DNA of 64,000 nt, taken from contig NC_019682.1 in NCBI RefSeq assembly GCF_000316575.1, forward strand, positions 6,311,501-6,375,500, given 5' to 3'. Shown here in pieces: positions 8,298 to 16,915 of this stretch. This DNA comes from Calothrix sp. PCC 7507 (lineage in GTDB: Bacteria; Cyanobacteriota; Cyanobacteriia; Cyanobacteriales; Nostocaceae). The notes under the pieces were generated by a model. It ran no database searches. It was not told the DNA's origin and saw nothing but the letters and a program-made list of their open reading frames with translations. The position numbers and the translations under genes were made by a program. Numbering within the stretch: position 1 is the stretch's first letter; each line of letters starts with the position of its first letter.

Positions 8298-9302
8298 ATG
8301 AATCTGCAAAATAAAACTATCCTCATCACTGGAATTGACGAATTTATTGGCTTGCGTGCTGCCGAGTTAGCCATAGCACAGGGAATGAAAGTTAGAGGAC
8401 TACAAAGTTCTGTTGATCAAGATAAAAAAGCGCAAAATTTGGGCGTTGAGGTAATTGTTGGTAGTATTACTGATTTTGCTGTTGCTCAAAAAGCTTGTGA
8501 AGGAATAGACATTGTTCTCAACACAGCACAACTGGCTCAAGAAGCCGGCGAAATTAAGGATTTTCGGCAAATAAATGTTGATGGTGCTGTCAATATAGCG
8601 AAAGCTGCCAAAATGGCTGGGGTTAAAACTTTTGTTCATCTCTCCAGCGTGCTAGTTTATGGCTTTGATTATCCGGCAAATGTCACCGAATCAGAAGCAT
8701 TATCTACTCAAAATAATCCCTACTGCCAAACAAAGATAGAAGCCGAAACAGCACTTTTACAATTAAATCATCCCCCAGATTTGGGTGTCGTGATTATCCG
8801 CGCTGGAGATGTTTACGGTCCAGGTTCTATCCCCTGGATAGTTCGCCCAGTCCACTTTATGCGCCAAAAATTATTCGCCTGTGCTAACGATAGTCCAGGA
8901 ATCATCAATCATGTATATGTCGATAACTTAATTGATGCCATCTTTTTAGCTATACAAAAAGAACCTTACGGGGAAATCTTTAATATCACCGATGGACAAA
9001 AAACTTTTGGCAAAGATTACTTTACTCGGCTAGCAGAAATCTCCGGCTCACCAGCACCTCTTTCTCTAGGAAAAGATGAAATCAAATTGTTTCTGAAGTT
9101 ACGTGTCCAAGGTCAAAAACTTTTCCGGAAAAAAGCCGATATTCTACCGGAATCTGTAGATTTTATGACTCGTCCTCATGCTTATTCGATTGCTAAAGCA
9201 CAAAGCCTGTTGAATTATGCACCAAAAATCGACTTAGAAGAGGGATTGCGACTCACACAGGAATGGCTGGAAAAAACAGATATCCAAAAATTGATGAAAT
9301 AG
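8298..9302 (+). CDS. hgdA: HgdA-like NAD-dependent sugar epimerase/dehydratase
   Basis: 334 residues of the extended short-chain dehydrogenase superfamily. The Rossmann motif is ITGIDEFIG, with Gly12 and Gly18 present but the middle glycine of GxxGxxG replaced by Glu15. The catalytic set is intact: Ser117 in HLSS and Tyr142-x3-Lys146 in PYCQTK. DVYGPGS and NITDGQ are typical substrate-domain motifs. In Anabaena, HgdA is described as a UDP-galactose 4-epimerase needed for the correct sugar in heterocyst glycolipids, and the position after hgdBC matches. It lies 70 bp after hgdC and 19 bp before the next gene, so it is probably in one operon with both. Start ATG 8298. The exact sugar substrate is inferred. 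Confidence 0.83.
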   Translation: MNLQNKTILITGIDEFIGLRAAELAIAQGMKVRGLQSSVDQDKKAQNLGVEVIVGSITDFAVAQKACEGIDIVLNTAQLAQEAGEIKDFRQINVDGAVNIAKAAKMAGVKTFVHLSSVLVYGFDYPANVTESEALSTQNNPYCQTKIEAETALLQLNHPPDLGVVIIRAGDVYGPGSIPWIVRPVHFMRQKLFACANDSPGIINHVYVDNLIDAIFLAIQKEPYGEIFNITDGQKTFGKDYFTRLAEISGSPAPLSLGKDEIKLFLKLRVQGQKLFRKKADILPESVDFMTRPHAYSIAKAQSLLNYAPKIDLEEGLRLTQEWLEKTDIQKLMK

Positions 9303-9321
9303 GTTAGGAGACTACCAAATC

Positions 9322-9789
9322 ATGTTAAAATTTTCTAAATTTACTGCCTTGATTATCGCTACCTTAGCAAGTATTAGCTCGGCTAAAATTGTCAATGCTT
9401 TACCAACGCAAACACTGACTGTTGTAGTTAATGGTATTCAACATAACAAAGGTCAGATTTGTATAGGTATTTATGGTAAGGAAAAAGGATTTCCTGAAAA
9501 GACATCTGGTTTGACCCAGAGTGCTTGTACTAAAATCACTGGACGTACTCTCAAACAGAAATTTTTTGGTTTAAAGCCTGGAAATTATGCCGTTGCCATA
9601 GTTGATGATCAAAATGGCGATCGCAAACTCAATAAGGACTTTTTTGGGATTCCTACAGAAGGTTTTGGTATCTCTAACAATCCCACGGTTTCAGTGCAAA
9701 CTGGTTCACCAGAGTTTCGTGATGCCAAATTTTTGTTGAATAAAGACACCACAGTCAACATTACTGTCAAGTATTCCCTCGATCCCTAA
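9322..9789 (+). CDS. Secreted DUF2141 protein
   Basis: 155 residues. An N-terminal signal peptide (about 1-27: KFTALIIATLASISSAKIVNA) is followed by a DUF2141 beta-sandwich: LTVVVNGIQHNKGQICIGIY, then GNYAVAIVDDQNGDRKLNKD and GFGISNNP, all typical of the family. Asp/Asn-rich DDQNGDRKLN resembles a metal-binding loop. Function is unknown. It is the fourth gene of the apparent hgdB-hgdC-hgdA operon, starting 19 bp after hgdA with 'ggttaggaga' as a likely ribosome site. The same position in the Anabaena cluster holds an equivalent gene, as far as I recall, suggesting a role in envelope assembly or periplasmic transport of glycolipid. Confidence 0.85.
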   Translation: MLKFSKFTALIIATLASISSAKIVNALPTQTLTVVVNGIQHNKGQICIGIYGKEKGFPEKTSGLTQSACTKITGRTLKQKFFGLKPGNYAVAIVDDQNGDRKLNKDFFGIPTEGFGISNNPTVSVQTGSPEFRDAKFLLNKDTTVNITVKYSLDP

Positions 9790-10137
9790 TATAGCAATTC
9801 TCGGTGACGTGAGATACACCCGTAAGGGCACGGCACTGCTGTGCTACTACAGCTTGCGATATAATTTTGTACCGCACCTGAATGGGAACCGCTATATGTA
9901 TTTGTAGGGTGGGCATTGCCCACCACATCCTTTCCTACAGATACAGCTAATTTTGTGCATTATGAGTAGCTTGGGCTGAGGCAATACTTTACCCAACATT
10001 CTCACGGCTTTGCAGTTCAGATCCCCGACTTCTTCAAGAAGTCGGGGATCTAAATCCACTCTACAAATGAATTAATCTCTAGCCTATAATCCCTATTTTC
10101 AAAACAGATTTACATTCTTTAGAAGGATTGAAATTGA
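9790..10137. other. Intergenic region with dispersed repeats
   Basis: About 350 bases between the DUF2141 gene and the GT2 gene. It holds a diverged copy of the 'tatagc...cgctatatg' inverted-repeat element (about 9791-9898), a 'gtagggtgggcattgcccaccac' unit (9906-9928) and a 33-bp perfect palindrome (10019-10051). The last 40 bases contain 'agaaggattg' before the GT2 start. Confidence 0.65.
10019..10051. repeat. 33-bp palindrome, copy 1 (AGATCCCCGACTTCTT arm)
   Basis: Two 16-nt arms (AGATCCCCGACTTCTT and its exact complement) surround a single C. An identical 33-mer lies at 55375-55407, and a degraded relative near 8236-8267. It would fold as a very stable RNA hairpin, but no T-run follows. 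Confidence 0.9.
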
Positions 10138-11397
10138 ATGCCTGATTTTGAGATGTTTTTGTGTAAATCTTTGTTGGGTTGGCTGGTTATTCAAGTATGT
10201 ATAACCCTGGTCTTTTTATGGTCTCTGCGTTCACGCCAAAAAAAATCTTTACCAGATCACCAGCTACCTAAAACTGCGATCGTTTTGTGTCTACGCGGTG
10301 CTGATCCATTTTTACCCAACTGTGTGCGATCGCTCTTACAGCAAAACTATCCTCAATATGATTTAAAGCTGATCGTCGATCATCAAGAAGATGCTGCATG
10401 GAAAATTGCTACTGATACTATCCAAGAAGCAAGAGCTACCAATGTGCAAATTAGCCCTTTAACGGTAGTACGCAGTAATTGCAGTCTCAAATGCAGTGCT
10501 ATAGTCCAAGCCGTCTCTGAGTTGGATGATTCCTACGAGGTAGTTGCTCTAGTCGATGCTGATACAGTAGTTCATCCTAATTGGCTGCGTGAATTAGTCA
10601 GCCCTCTAGCCGATCCTAAAGTGGGGGCGACAACAGGTAATTGTTGGTATGTACCCACAGGTAACTATTGGGGTTCTTTAGTGCGCTACATAGGTAATGT
10701 ATCGACAGTTGTGCAGATGTACCTATTCCAGATTCCTTGGGGTGGGAGTTTGGCAATTAAAACCAAAGTGCTGCGCGAAACGGGACTGCTAGATAAGTGG
10801 AGTCAAGCTTTTTGCGAAGACATGATGATCCGTAGCGTCTTGGGCAAATATAAGATCAAGGTGAAGTTTGTGCCTTCTCTATTGATGCTGAATCAAGCAG
10901 AGTGTGATTTGCCCAGTGTAAGAGACTGGATTGGACGGCAATTGCTTTGTTCTCGGCTTTATCATCCCCGTTGGTCGGCTGTTGTAGGCGATGCTATTTC
11001 CAGCATCTTATTTCCTACCCTCACAATTTTAACGTTGATCGGAGCGATATTATCTGGAAAATGGGACACTGCGGCGCTCTTATTGGGATGCTATGGCAGC
11101 TATACCCTAGGATTACTCTGGCTGATGCTGATTTTAGAGCAAGGTGTGCAACAAGTAATTAGTCATCATAGCCAGCCGATCGCTAAATTATCAACTAATA
11201 CCATCGGTAAAATGTTGATTGGCATTCCCCTGACACAGTGGGTTTATGGATTAGGACTGTTGTCTTCTTTGTGGATGCCGACGGTGACATGGCGCGGTAT
11301 CACTTATGAAGTTGCCGGCCCTTGGAACATCCGGTTAGTTAAATACCAACCTTACCAATTGTTAGATCAAACAGGCGATCGCAAGTTATCTCTGTGA
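10138..11397 (+). CDS. Membrane glycosyltransferase, GT2/GT21 ceramide-glucosyltransferase-like
   Basis: 419 residues. A membrane helix (about 12-30) is followed by a GT-A domain: TAIVLCLRG..DPFLPNCVRSLL at the start, DAD at 140-142 (metal/nucleotide binding), ED at 227-228 (catalytic base) and an RQLLCSR...RW acceptor motif at 267-279, the D-DxD-ED-(Q/R)xxRW pattern of processive and ceramide-type glycosyltransferases. Two or three C-terminal helices (about 283-340 and 355-385) anchor it in the membrane. In this glycolipid locus it probably transfers a sugar to a lipid, perhaps the long-chain alcohol made by HglE, but this is inference. It is followed by a second glycosyltransferase on the same strand. 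Start ATG 10138 with 'agaaggattg' upstream. Confidence 0.82.
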   Translation: MPDFEMFLCKSLLGWLVIQVCITLVFLWSLRSRQKKSLPDHQLPKTAIVLCLRGADPFLPNCVRSLLQQNYPQYDLKLIVDHQEDAAWKIATDTIQEARATNVQISPLTVVRSNCSLKCSAIVQAVSELDDSYEVVALVDADTVVHPNWLRELVSPLADPKVGATTGNCWYVPTGNYWGSLVRYIGNVSTVVQMYLFQIPWGGSLAIKTKVLRETGLLDKWSQAFCEDMMIRSVLGKYKIKVKFVPSLLMLNQAECDLPSVRDWIGRQLLCSRLYHPRWSAVVGDAISSILFPTLTILTLIGAILSGKWDTAALLLGCYGSYTLGLLWLMLILEQGVQQVISHHSQPIAKLSTNTIGKMLIGIPLTQWVYGLGLLSSLWMPTVTWRGITYEVAGPWNIRLVKYQPYQLLDQTGDRKLSL

Positions 11398-11581
11398 CCC
11401 GAATATTAGGACGCGAGTTCTGACGCATTAAATTTTCCCATATTGACAGAGGGGAAGTAGGTAGATAAGGGAGACAGATAAATAATAGCCCAGTCCCCAA
11501 TCCCCATTCCCTGGTCACTGAGCGGCTCGCCTTGAGCGTAGCCGAAAGGAGTCGAAGTGCAATCCCCATTCCCCAAAAATT

Positions 11582-12826
11582 ATGAAAAAACCTCTCCGCA
11601 TTGCACTATTTACAAGTTTGTATGCTCCCTTCCTCACAGGAGTTTCCGTAGCAGTACACCAGCGAGTCCACTGGTTGTTACAGCAGGGACATGAAGTTTT
11701 TCTCATCCATCCTGAAATCAACAACCAGTACCCTAAAAAAGTCGGTAATCGCCCGATGTCTGGACTAGAGGAATTACAGCATTTCCCCAACTTTTCCTCT
11801 TATGCATTCCCGACAAAACCGCTGATATTCTATAAATCTCTTCCCCAACCATTAAGCTATCGCCATTGGAGTGACACTAAATTATTAGAGAAATTTCAGC
11901 CTGACATTATCATAGTTGAAGAAGCCCCTCAACTGAGAGGATTCTACTCACTTTACTTACAAGGTTATGGTCGCCCTGTAGGAGTTGAATACGCCAAACG
12001 CACGGGCACTCCAATTGTATCGATCTTTCATACTGATATTATTGCCTACATCCAATATTACTTAGGCAATGTGTTTTTTAACTTGCTACGTCCCATCCTG
12101 CCGATTTTAGTCAAACAGTTCAGTGAGACTTATAATTTCAATTTATTTCCATCTCGAGAACTGCTGGCTAAATATAAAACCTGGAAATGCCAACGCAGTG
12201 AATACGTTCCTTATCAAGGGATAGATTGCGAAAAATTCCATCCCCAGAACATTGCTTATAATCCAATTCCTGAAGATAACAGACCGACCATGTTATTTGT
12301 CGGACGCATTACTGCCGAGAAGAATGTCACTCAACTTTTAGATGCATTTCCACTAATTGCTGCCCAAATTCCTGATGTTCATTTAGTAATTATTGGTAGT
12401 GGCCCTTTTGATCAGCAAATCCGTCAACGTGCCCAACAATTTAAATCTGGCGTTACCGTTTGGGGTGAATCTCACGGTTTGGAACTTTTGGGTTGGTTCG
12501 CTAGAGCAGACATATTTGTTAACCCTTCTGTCACCGAAAACTTCTGTACAACTAATATGGAAGCTTTAGCATCTGGAACCCCTGTTGTTGCAGCAAACGC
12601 TGGCGGAAATCCAGAACAAGTTATCTCTGGGGTTAACGGTTTTTTAGCCGCACCCAATAACCCAATAGATTTTGCTCAAAAAGTGATTGCGATTTTACAA
12701 AATCCCGAACTCAAAGCAAAAGTGTCTCAGCAGGCTCGCCCTTCCATACTAGAATTTGATTGGTCTTCATGTATGGAAAAGTTTGAAGAAACACTCTATA
12801 GACTAATTGCAATATCACATAAGTAG
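11582..12826 (+). CDS. hglT: GT4-family glycosyltransferase, candidate HglT
   Basis: 414 residues with the GT-B fold. The N-terminal domain has the typical opening RIALFTSLYAPFLTGVS. The C-terminal nucleotide-sugar domain shows LFVGRITAEKN, LVIIGSGP and the E-x7-E signature: Glu319 and Glu327 in ENFCTTNMEALASGTPVV. It resembles SqdX/diacylglycerol glycosyltransferases of cyanobacteria. In Anabaena, a glycosyltransferase at the end of the hgd cluster (HglT) adds the sugar to the heterocyst glycolipid aglycone. This gene's position after hgdBCA, DUF2141 and GT2 fits, but the neighbouring GT2 gene is the alternative, so the symbol is tentative. A strong terminator follows at 12873-12907. Start ATG 11582. 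Confidence 0.72.
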   Translation: MKKPLRIALFTSLYAPFLTGVSVAVHQRVHWLLQQGHEVFLIHPEINNQYPKKVGNRPMSGLEELQHFPNFSSYAFPTKPLIFYKSLPQPLSYRHWSDTKLLEKFQPDIIIVEEAPQLRGFYSLYLQGYGRPVGVEYAKRTGTPIVSIFHTDIIAYIQYYLGNVFFNLLRPILPILVKQFSETYNFNLFPSRELLAKYKTWKCQRSEYVPYQGIDCEKFHPQNIAYNPIPEDNRPTMLFVGRITAEKNVTQLLDAFPLIAAQIPDVHLVIIGSGPFDQQIRQRAQQFKSGVTVWGESHGLELLGWFARADIFVNPSVTENFCTTNMEALASGTPVVAANAGGNPEQVISGVNGFLAAPNNPIDFAQKVIAILQNPELKAKVSQQARPSILEFDWSSCMEKFEETLYRLIAISHK

Positions 12827-12872
12827 AGTGTGAAAATTGCTGGATTAGCTGAAAAAAAATGGCTGGATTATA

Positions 12873-12907
12873 AATCAGGAATCTTAATTAAAATTCCTGA
12901 TTTTTTT
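12873..12907 (+). terminator. Rho-independent terminator after the GT4 gene
   Basis: Perfect 10-bp stem AATCAGGAAT (12873-12882) and ATTCCTGATT (12893-12902) with a 10-nt AT-rich loop, running into seven T (12901-12907). It lies 47 bp after the stop codon and marks the end of the glycolipid gene series. Confidence 0.88.
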
Positions 12908-13005
12908 GTTGTGTTGTCAAAAAAAAATCAAAACATAAAAACTCCATATAAGTAGGTATAGCCTTTCCTAGGCTACTGAAGTACAAATTTATCTGCGTTC
13001 ATCTG

Positions 13006-13144
13006 TCTTGAAAAGTTTTGCGCTCCTGTTACCCGGACGCGCAACGCCAGTTGGCGGCAGTTGCTTTAAGTCGGGGAACCCGCTGTTAGCACCTGCCTCC
13101 TTTATGCCGGGAAACCCGTCCACCGCACTGGCTCAACTTTTCGC
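13006..13144. mobile_element. MITE-like element inserted in a dispersed repeat
   Basis: The ends TCTTGAAAAGTT (13006-13017) and AACTTTTCGC (13135-13144) are inverted repeats shared with the short element at 5445-5493. The flanking sequence 'tatagcctttcctaggcta...atctgcg' / 'tttatctgcgtttaattatttta' is found uninterrupted at 49722-49785, which serves as an empty site. The element has no coding capacity. Confidence 0.65.
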
Positions 13145-13354
13145 TGCGTTTATCTGCGTTTAATTATTTTAGACCGTACCTTACTAGACCGAGAAACGCT
13201 ATAAGCGCAAATATTTATAACTATGTTAAAAAATTTAAATTGTAACGAGATAATGTTGGGTTTCGCAAAGCCTCAACCCAACCTACGTCTAAAGCACTAT
13301 TTTAGTTGTGCCAGTTCAGTAGGTTGGGTGAAACGAAGTGAAACCCAACATTAT

Positions 13355-14371
13355 TTACTCAACTTGCTCAACCTGACTTCTCATCAACTTTTGCACACTT
13401 ACCAACGCTCGATTCAACTCATAATTTCGCATTTCTGGATTCTGCAAATACACTTGCTGTTCTTCTTCAATCATCTGCACATCTTGGATCACCAAACCAT
13501 CAAGTAATTTTTTCGCCGCATTAAACAAACTATCTTTGACAAATCGTCGGAACCACACAGGCAATTTGTGTAATCGCCAAAAGGCATTTAATGATGTGAA
13601 ATGAATTAAATAAGCCTTTGTCTGTGTTTCATTCACTGGACACAATAAACAATAAATCTTAAAATCATTCCCCAATTTGGAAGCCCAATGAGGATAAATA
13701 TAACTGACATCTAATGGCTCAGAATGTAATTGCCGCAAAGCTGGGAAAAATAACTGGGATATAGACCAAATTCTATCTATTTTATAATAACTTTGTGCTG
13801 TATAGTGGGCATCTACGCGATTAGCATCTTCGTTAATATCTTGTAGTGATGCTTCTGCCCAAGCTTGTAAATCTTGATGTAAATGCCCATGATACATATC
13901 CATCAAGTTCTCAATTAAATAAGAATAATGAGCGTGACAATCAATTACTGCAACTGAGGCAATATAATTTAAATGTTCCCACTCTGGTAAACCCATCGGT
14001 TCTGTGGATGGTTCTTTATCTCCAGGAAATAACCAGATAAAACCATCTTGTTCTTTGACTGAGTGACGGCGAATTTTACAACTTGGCAGTTTTTGATTTG
14101 CTGCTAAATATGGAACTGCTGCACATTCACCAGTAGAATTAAAGCGCCAACCGTGATAAGCGCATTCTAATTCATCGCTAATTACTTGCCCGTGACTGAG
14201 TTTAACTTGACGGTGGGGACAGCGGTCTTCTAAAGCATGGACTTTTCCTGTACTATCTCGGTAGAGAGCGATCGCCTGTTGCCACAGTGTCACACCTGTA
14301 GGCTTATTTGTGACTTCATAGCTACGTGCAACTACATACCAATGATTTGGATTAATGCCTAACTGACGCAT
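13355..14371 (-). CDS. Rieske [2Fe-2S] oxygenase, PaO/chlorophyllide-oxygenase-like
   Basis: An upstream in-frame ATG at 14416 would give 353 residues, but its first 15 codons (SSPIPSPQSVQ...) come from a GGGGACT-type heptamer repeat. The start at 14371 (MRQLGINPNHWYVVARS) is more likely and gives 338 residues. In the longer numbering the Rieske cluster ligands are Cys66, His68, Cys85 and His88 (CPH...CAYH). The non-heme iron region is ENLMDMYHGHLHQ (about 165-178). The family includes pheophorbide a oxygenase, choline monooxygenase-type and cyanobacterial Rieske oxygenases; substrate unknown. No ferredoxin or reductase gene is adjacent. It stands alone and is divergent from the YbjN-like gene. 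Confidence 0.85.
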   Translation of the reverse strand: MRQLGINPNHWYVVARSYEVTNKPTGVTLWQQAIALYRDSTGKVHALEDRCPHRQVKLSHGQVISDELECAYHGWRFNSTGECAAVPYLAANQKLPSCKIRRHSVKEQDGFIWLFPGDKEPSTEPMGLPEWEHLNYIASVAVIDCHAHYSYLIENLMDMYHGHLHQDLQAWAEASLQDINEDANRVDAHYTAQSYYKIDRIWSISQLFFPALRQLHSEPLDVSYIYPHWASKLGNDFKIYCLLCPVNETQTKAYLIHFTSLNAFWRLHKLPVWFRRFVKDSLFNAAKKLLDGLVIQDVQMIEEEQQVYLQNPEMRNYELNRALVSVQKLMRSQVEQVE

Positions 14372-14430
14372 ATCACGACTTTGCACAGACTGGGGACTGG
14401 GGATTGGGGATGACAATAATTCTTTCCTAT

Positions 14431-14462
14431 TGACTCTTGACTCTTGACTCTTAACTCTTGAC
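14431..14462. repeat. Heptamer tandem repeat (TGACTCT)
   Basis: About four and a half copies of TGACTCT lie immediately upstream of the Rieske oxygenase gene. They adjoin a second heptamer family (GGGGACT/GGGGATT, 14394-14413) that encodes the doubtful N-terminal extension of that protein. Confidence 0.8.
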
Positions 14463-14560
14463 TAATGCCAGACTATCACCTTAGGAGCTAAAACGAACCT
14501 TGCCACAAGCTATAAAGTATGTGTAGATAAAACAGTGAGTATTTTGAGACAAAAATCTGT

Positions 14561-15040
14561 ATGGCAAACTACCAAGAAACCCTAACTAGCGATGAATTCC
14601 TTGATGAGTTAATCGCACAGACTACAGGCATTAATCATGTAGAAATCATTGAAAATGTCATCGACAGTCTAGAACAAGATGACAGTGCAATGGTTAGCCA
14701 CTCACCAGAAGGTGGTTATCTATGGAAGTTTAAGTATGGCAGTGTGGAAGTGTTTGTCCAACTCAGCGGTAAAACTGATGAAGATACCATCACAGTTTGG
14801 TCTGCAGTGCTGAAGTTACCAGCCAAAGATGAACCTAAATTGCTGCGCCATCTGTTGGAGTTGAACTGTTCTAGCACCTTTGAAGCCCGTTTTGGCATTA
14901 TTGATAATCAAGTGGTCGTGATCTCGACACGCACCTTGGCAGAGTTGTCTCCTGGGGAAGTCTCTCGACTAATTACCATCGTGGCCACGATCGCCGATGA
15001 TAACGATGACGCCTTACAATCTGAATTTGGTACAGCTTGA
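14561..15040 (+). CDS. YbjN-domain protein (type III secretion chaperone-like fold)
   Basis: 159 residues, acidic, no signal peptide. It matches the cyanobacterial YbjN/CesT-like family: an N-terminal helix, antiparallel strands (GYLWKFKYGSVEVFVQLS; DTITVWSAVLKLPA), a central LLRHLLELNCSSTFEARFGI block and IDNQVVVISTRTLAELSPGEVSRLI near the end. In such proteins this fold usually serves protein-protein contact; the exact function is unknown. It ends at 15040, 20 bp before the likely start of the lipoate-ligase-like gene, so the two are probably cotranscribed. Start ATG 14561. Confidence 0.82.
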   Translation: MANYQETLTSDEFLDELIAQTTGINHVEIIENVIDSLEQDDSAMVSHSPEGGYLWKFKYGSVEVFVQLSGKTDEDTITVWSAVLKLPAKDEPKLLRHLLELNCSSTFEARFGIIDNQVVVISTRTLAELSPGEVSRLITIVATIADDNDDALQSEFGTA

Positions 15041-15060
15041 GATTAGGATTTTTGTGTCCG

Positions 15061-15789
15061 ATGGATAGCCAGCAGGTTTGGCGACTAATTCCTTTAATAG
15101 CAGCCTCTGGCAATGTGCAGATGGCGATTGACTGCTGGTTGCTATCACAGCATCAATCTGGACAGCATCCGCCAACGCTGCGGTTTTATACATGGTCGCC
15201 ACCCGCTATTTCTCTGGGCTATCATCAACGCCAATACCCCGAATATTGGCAGCATCTCACTTGGGAAGGTGAAAAGCTGGATTTGGTGCGGCGTCCTACT
15301 GGTGGTAGAGCTGTTTTACACCAAGGTGATTTAACTTATGCTATCGTCACATCTGGATTGATTGGTAGTCGCCTCCAGGCTTACCAAAAAATTTGTGAGT
15401 TTTTGATTCAAGGCTGGCGATCGCTCGATGTGGAATTGCACTATGGTACAGATGGACGAGGCTACATCCATAACCCCAACTGTTTTGGCACTGCTACAGG
15501 TGCAGATTTAATCTTGCCAAATGGGGCTAAACTCATTGGTAGCGCTCAACTACGACGTGGTGGGGCAATTTTGCAACATGGTTCTATGCGTTTGCAACCC
15601 GATGCAGATTTATTTGCTCAAGTTTTTGGTGCAGCATCTTTTACGAATGTACAATTACCCCAAAACTTGAGTATAGAAAAAATTGTTGCAGCTTTGATGG
15701 CTGCATCTAATGACTGTTTTAATATGCAGCTAGTTGTGCAACCTCTTTCTGAAGATGAATGGGAAGCGATTTTAGCAACATTAGCCTGA
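15061..15789 (+). CDS. Lipoate-protein ligase A / octanoyltransferase family protein
   Basis: 242 residues from ATG 15061. A TTG at 15037 overlapping the previous stop is possible, but the extra eight residues are not family-like. The biotin/lipoate A/B ligase fold shows LVRRPTGGRAVLHQGDLTYA (lipoyl-AMP binding RRxTGGGAVxH motif, here GGR) and KLIGSAQLRRGGAILQHGS (catalytic lysine region). A Cys occurs in PNCFGTATGADL, where LipM-type octanoyltransferases carry a reactive cysteine, so either activity is possible. The role would be attaching lipoyl groups to pyruvate dehydrogenase or glycine cleavage H protein. It follows the YbjN gene closely. Confidence 0.85.
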   Translation: MDSQQVWRLIPLIAASGNVQMAIDCWLLSQHQSGQHPPTLRFYTWSPPAISLGYHQRQYPEYWQHLTWEGEKLDLVRRPTGGRAVLHQGDLTYAIVTSGLIGSRLQAYQKICEFLIQGWRSLDVELHYGTDGRGYIHNPNCFGTATGADLILPNGAKLIGSAQLRRGGAILQHGSMRLQPDADLFAQVFGAASFTNVQLPQNLSIEKIVAALMAASNDCFNMQLVVQPLSEDEWEAILATLA

Positions 15790-15864
15790 TGCTGACTGTT
15801 GCTATTGACACTTTTTAAGTATCCATTCATACTAGAAAAGTTTTATACAAATACTATTGCACCA

Positions 15865-16893
15865 ATGTACGGTTTTCTACTGACCATTTTTACTTTCCTG
15901 GTGGCAGTTTTTTTACTATGGGCAAGTAGTGGAGGCATTAACTCTATAGATATCCAGAAATCAAGCATTCCGATAGCAGCTAATCGCTTTAGCAATGATG
16001 CTCAGGGAAAATTAGTGTCTGTAACAGGAGATTTAACTGCTCCTTTACTAAGAGATTCACCCTACTTAAAACCTGGACCTTACATTACCCTAAAGCGTAA
16101 AGTGAGAATGTTGTCTTGGGTAGAAGAACAATCACAAGTTTCTGAAAATAATCCACCAGAATATACATATACGCAACTATGGTTAGAATATCCACCAAAT
16201 TCTGGAAAGTTTAAGGAGCGGGAAAACCACAAGAATCCTACGTTGAAAATTCATAGTAATTCGCAGTCTGTTCAAACTGCCAATATTGGAGTTTATAAAA
16301 TTGATCCTCTGCAAATATCTCTGCCGGAACCCACCGAAATTCAATTAACGGATAGTGACGTTGTTATCCCAAAACCCAAAACGAAGACAGATTTGATATT
16401 ATCTCCAACATTCTTAAGTCTCGTTGGTAGTATTCCCAGAAGAGAAGGCAATTATATTTACATTGGTTCTGGTTTATTGGCAGGTGATGTGCGGATTCAT
16501 TACGAAGGAGTACCGCAACTTAAAAATGTTACAGTCTTCGGGAAGTTGGATAAAAACCAAATTGTCCCTTACCCCTATAAAAATTCTCGAATATATAATG
16601 TCTATTATGGAAATCGAGATGCAGCGATCGCCGAGATAAATTCTCAATACAAAGCAAATTTGGGCTTTTTCCTTTTGATGCCAATTGTTGGTTTTCTCCT
16701 GATGTGGATTATTGTATATTCGTATTCTCCACAGCCTACATCATGTCGTTTAACATTCGGAATAGCAATATTTATTTCTATTGTAGCGATCGCTGTTTCT
16801 TGCATAACTTACAATTATTTCTGGGTACTATTTATTTCGCTACTATTATTAGTTGTCGCATTACGATGGTTTCAACGTAGAATTGCGTATTAA
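15865..16893 (+). CDS. TMEM43-like membrane protein
   Basis: 342 residues from ATG 15865 (MYGFLLTIFTFLVAVFLLWAS); a TTG at 15799 would add 22 residues. One membrane helix lies at the N-terminus. A large extracytoplasmic domain follows with the TMEM43 pattern GKLVSVTGDLTAPLLRDSPYL, then PGPYITLKRKVRMLSWVEE and IYIGSGLLAGDVRIHYEGVP. Three closely spaced helices end the protein. The family is widespread but its role in bacteria is unknown; a link to membrane organisation is guessed from the eukaryotic LUMA protein. The gene end may overlap the start of the small XRE regulator. Predicted location: cytoplasmic membrane. Confidence 0.78.
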   Translation: MYGFLLTIFTFLVAVFLLWASSGGINSIDIQKSSIPIAANRFSNDAQGKLVSVTGDLTAPLLRDSPYLKPGPYITLKRKVRMLSWVEEQSQVSENNPPEYTYTQLWLEYPPNSGKFKERENHKNPTLKIHSNSQSVQTANIGVYKIDPLQISLPEPTEIQLTDSDVVIPKPKTKTDLILSPTFLSLVGSIPRREGNYIYIGSGLLAGDVRIHYEGVPQLKNVTVFGKLDKNQIVPYPYKNSRIYNVYYGNRDAAIAEINSQYKANLGFFLLMPIVGFLLMWIIVYSYSPQPTSCRLTFGIAIFISIVAIAVSCITYNYFWVLFISLLLLVVALRWFQRRIAY

Positions 16894-16915
16894 TGATAAT
16901 GATACTGAAAATTAT

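Larger units (their letters stand above)
12827..13354. other. Repeat-filled intergenic region
   Basis: Between two genes on opposite strands (convergent). Besides the terminator it contains a dispersed repeat (12957-13005 and 13145-13171) interrupted by a 139-bp MITE-like element. It also has inverted copies of a 'gttgggtttcg...gaaacccaac' unit near 13255-13350. I see no gene. Confidence 0.7.
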
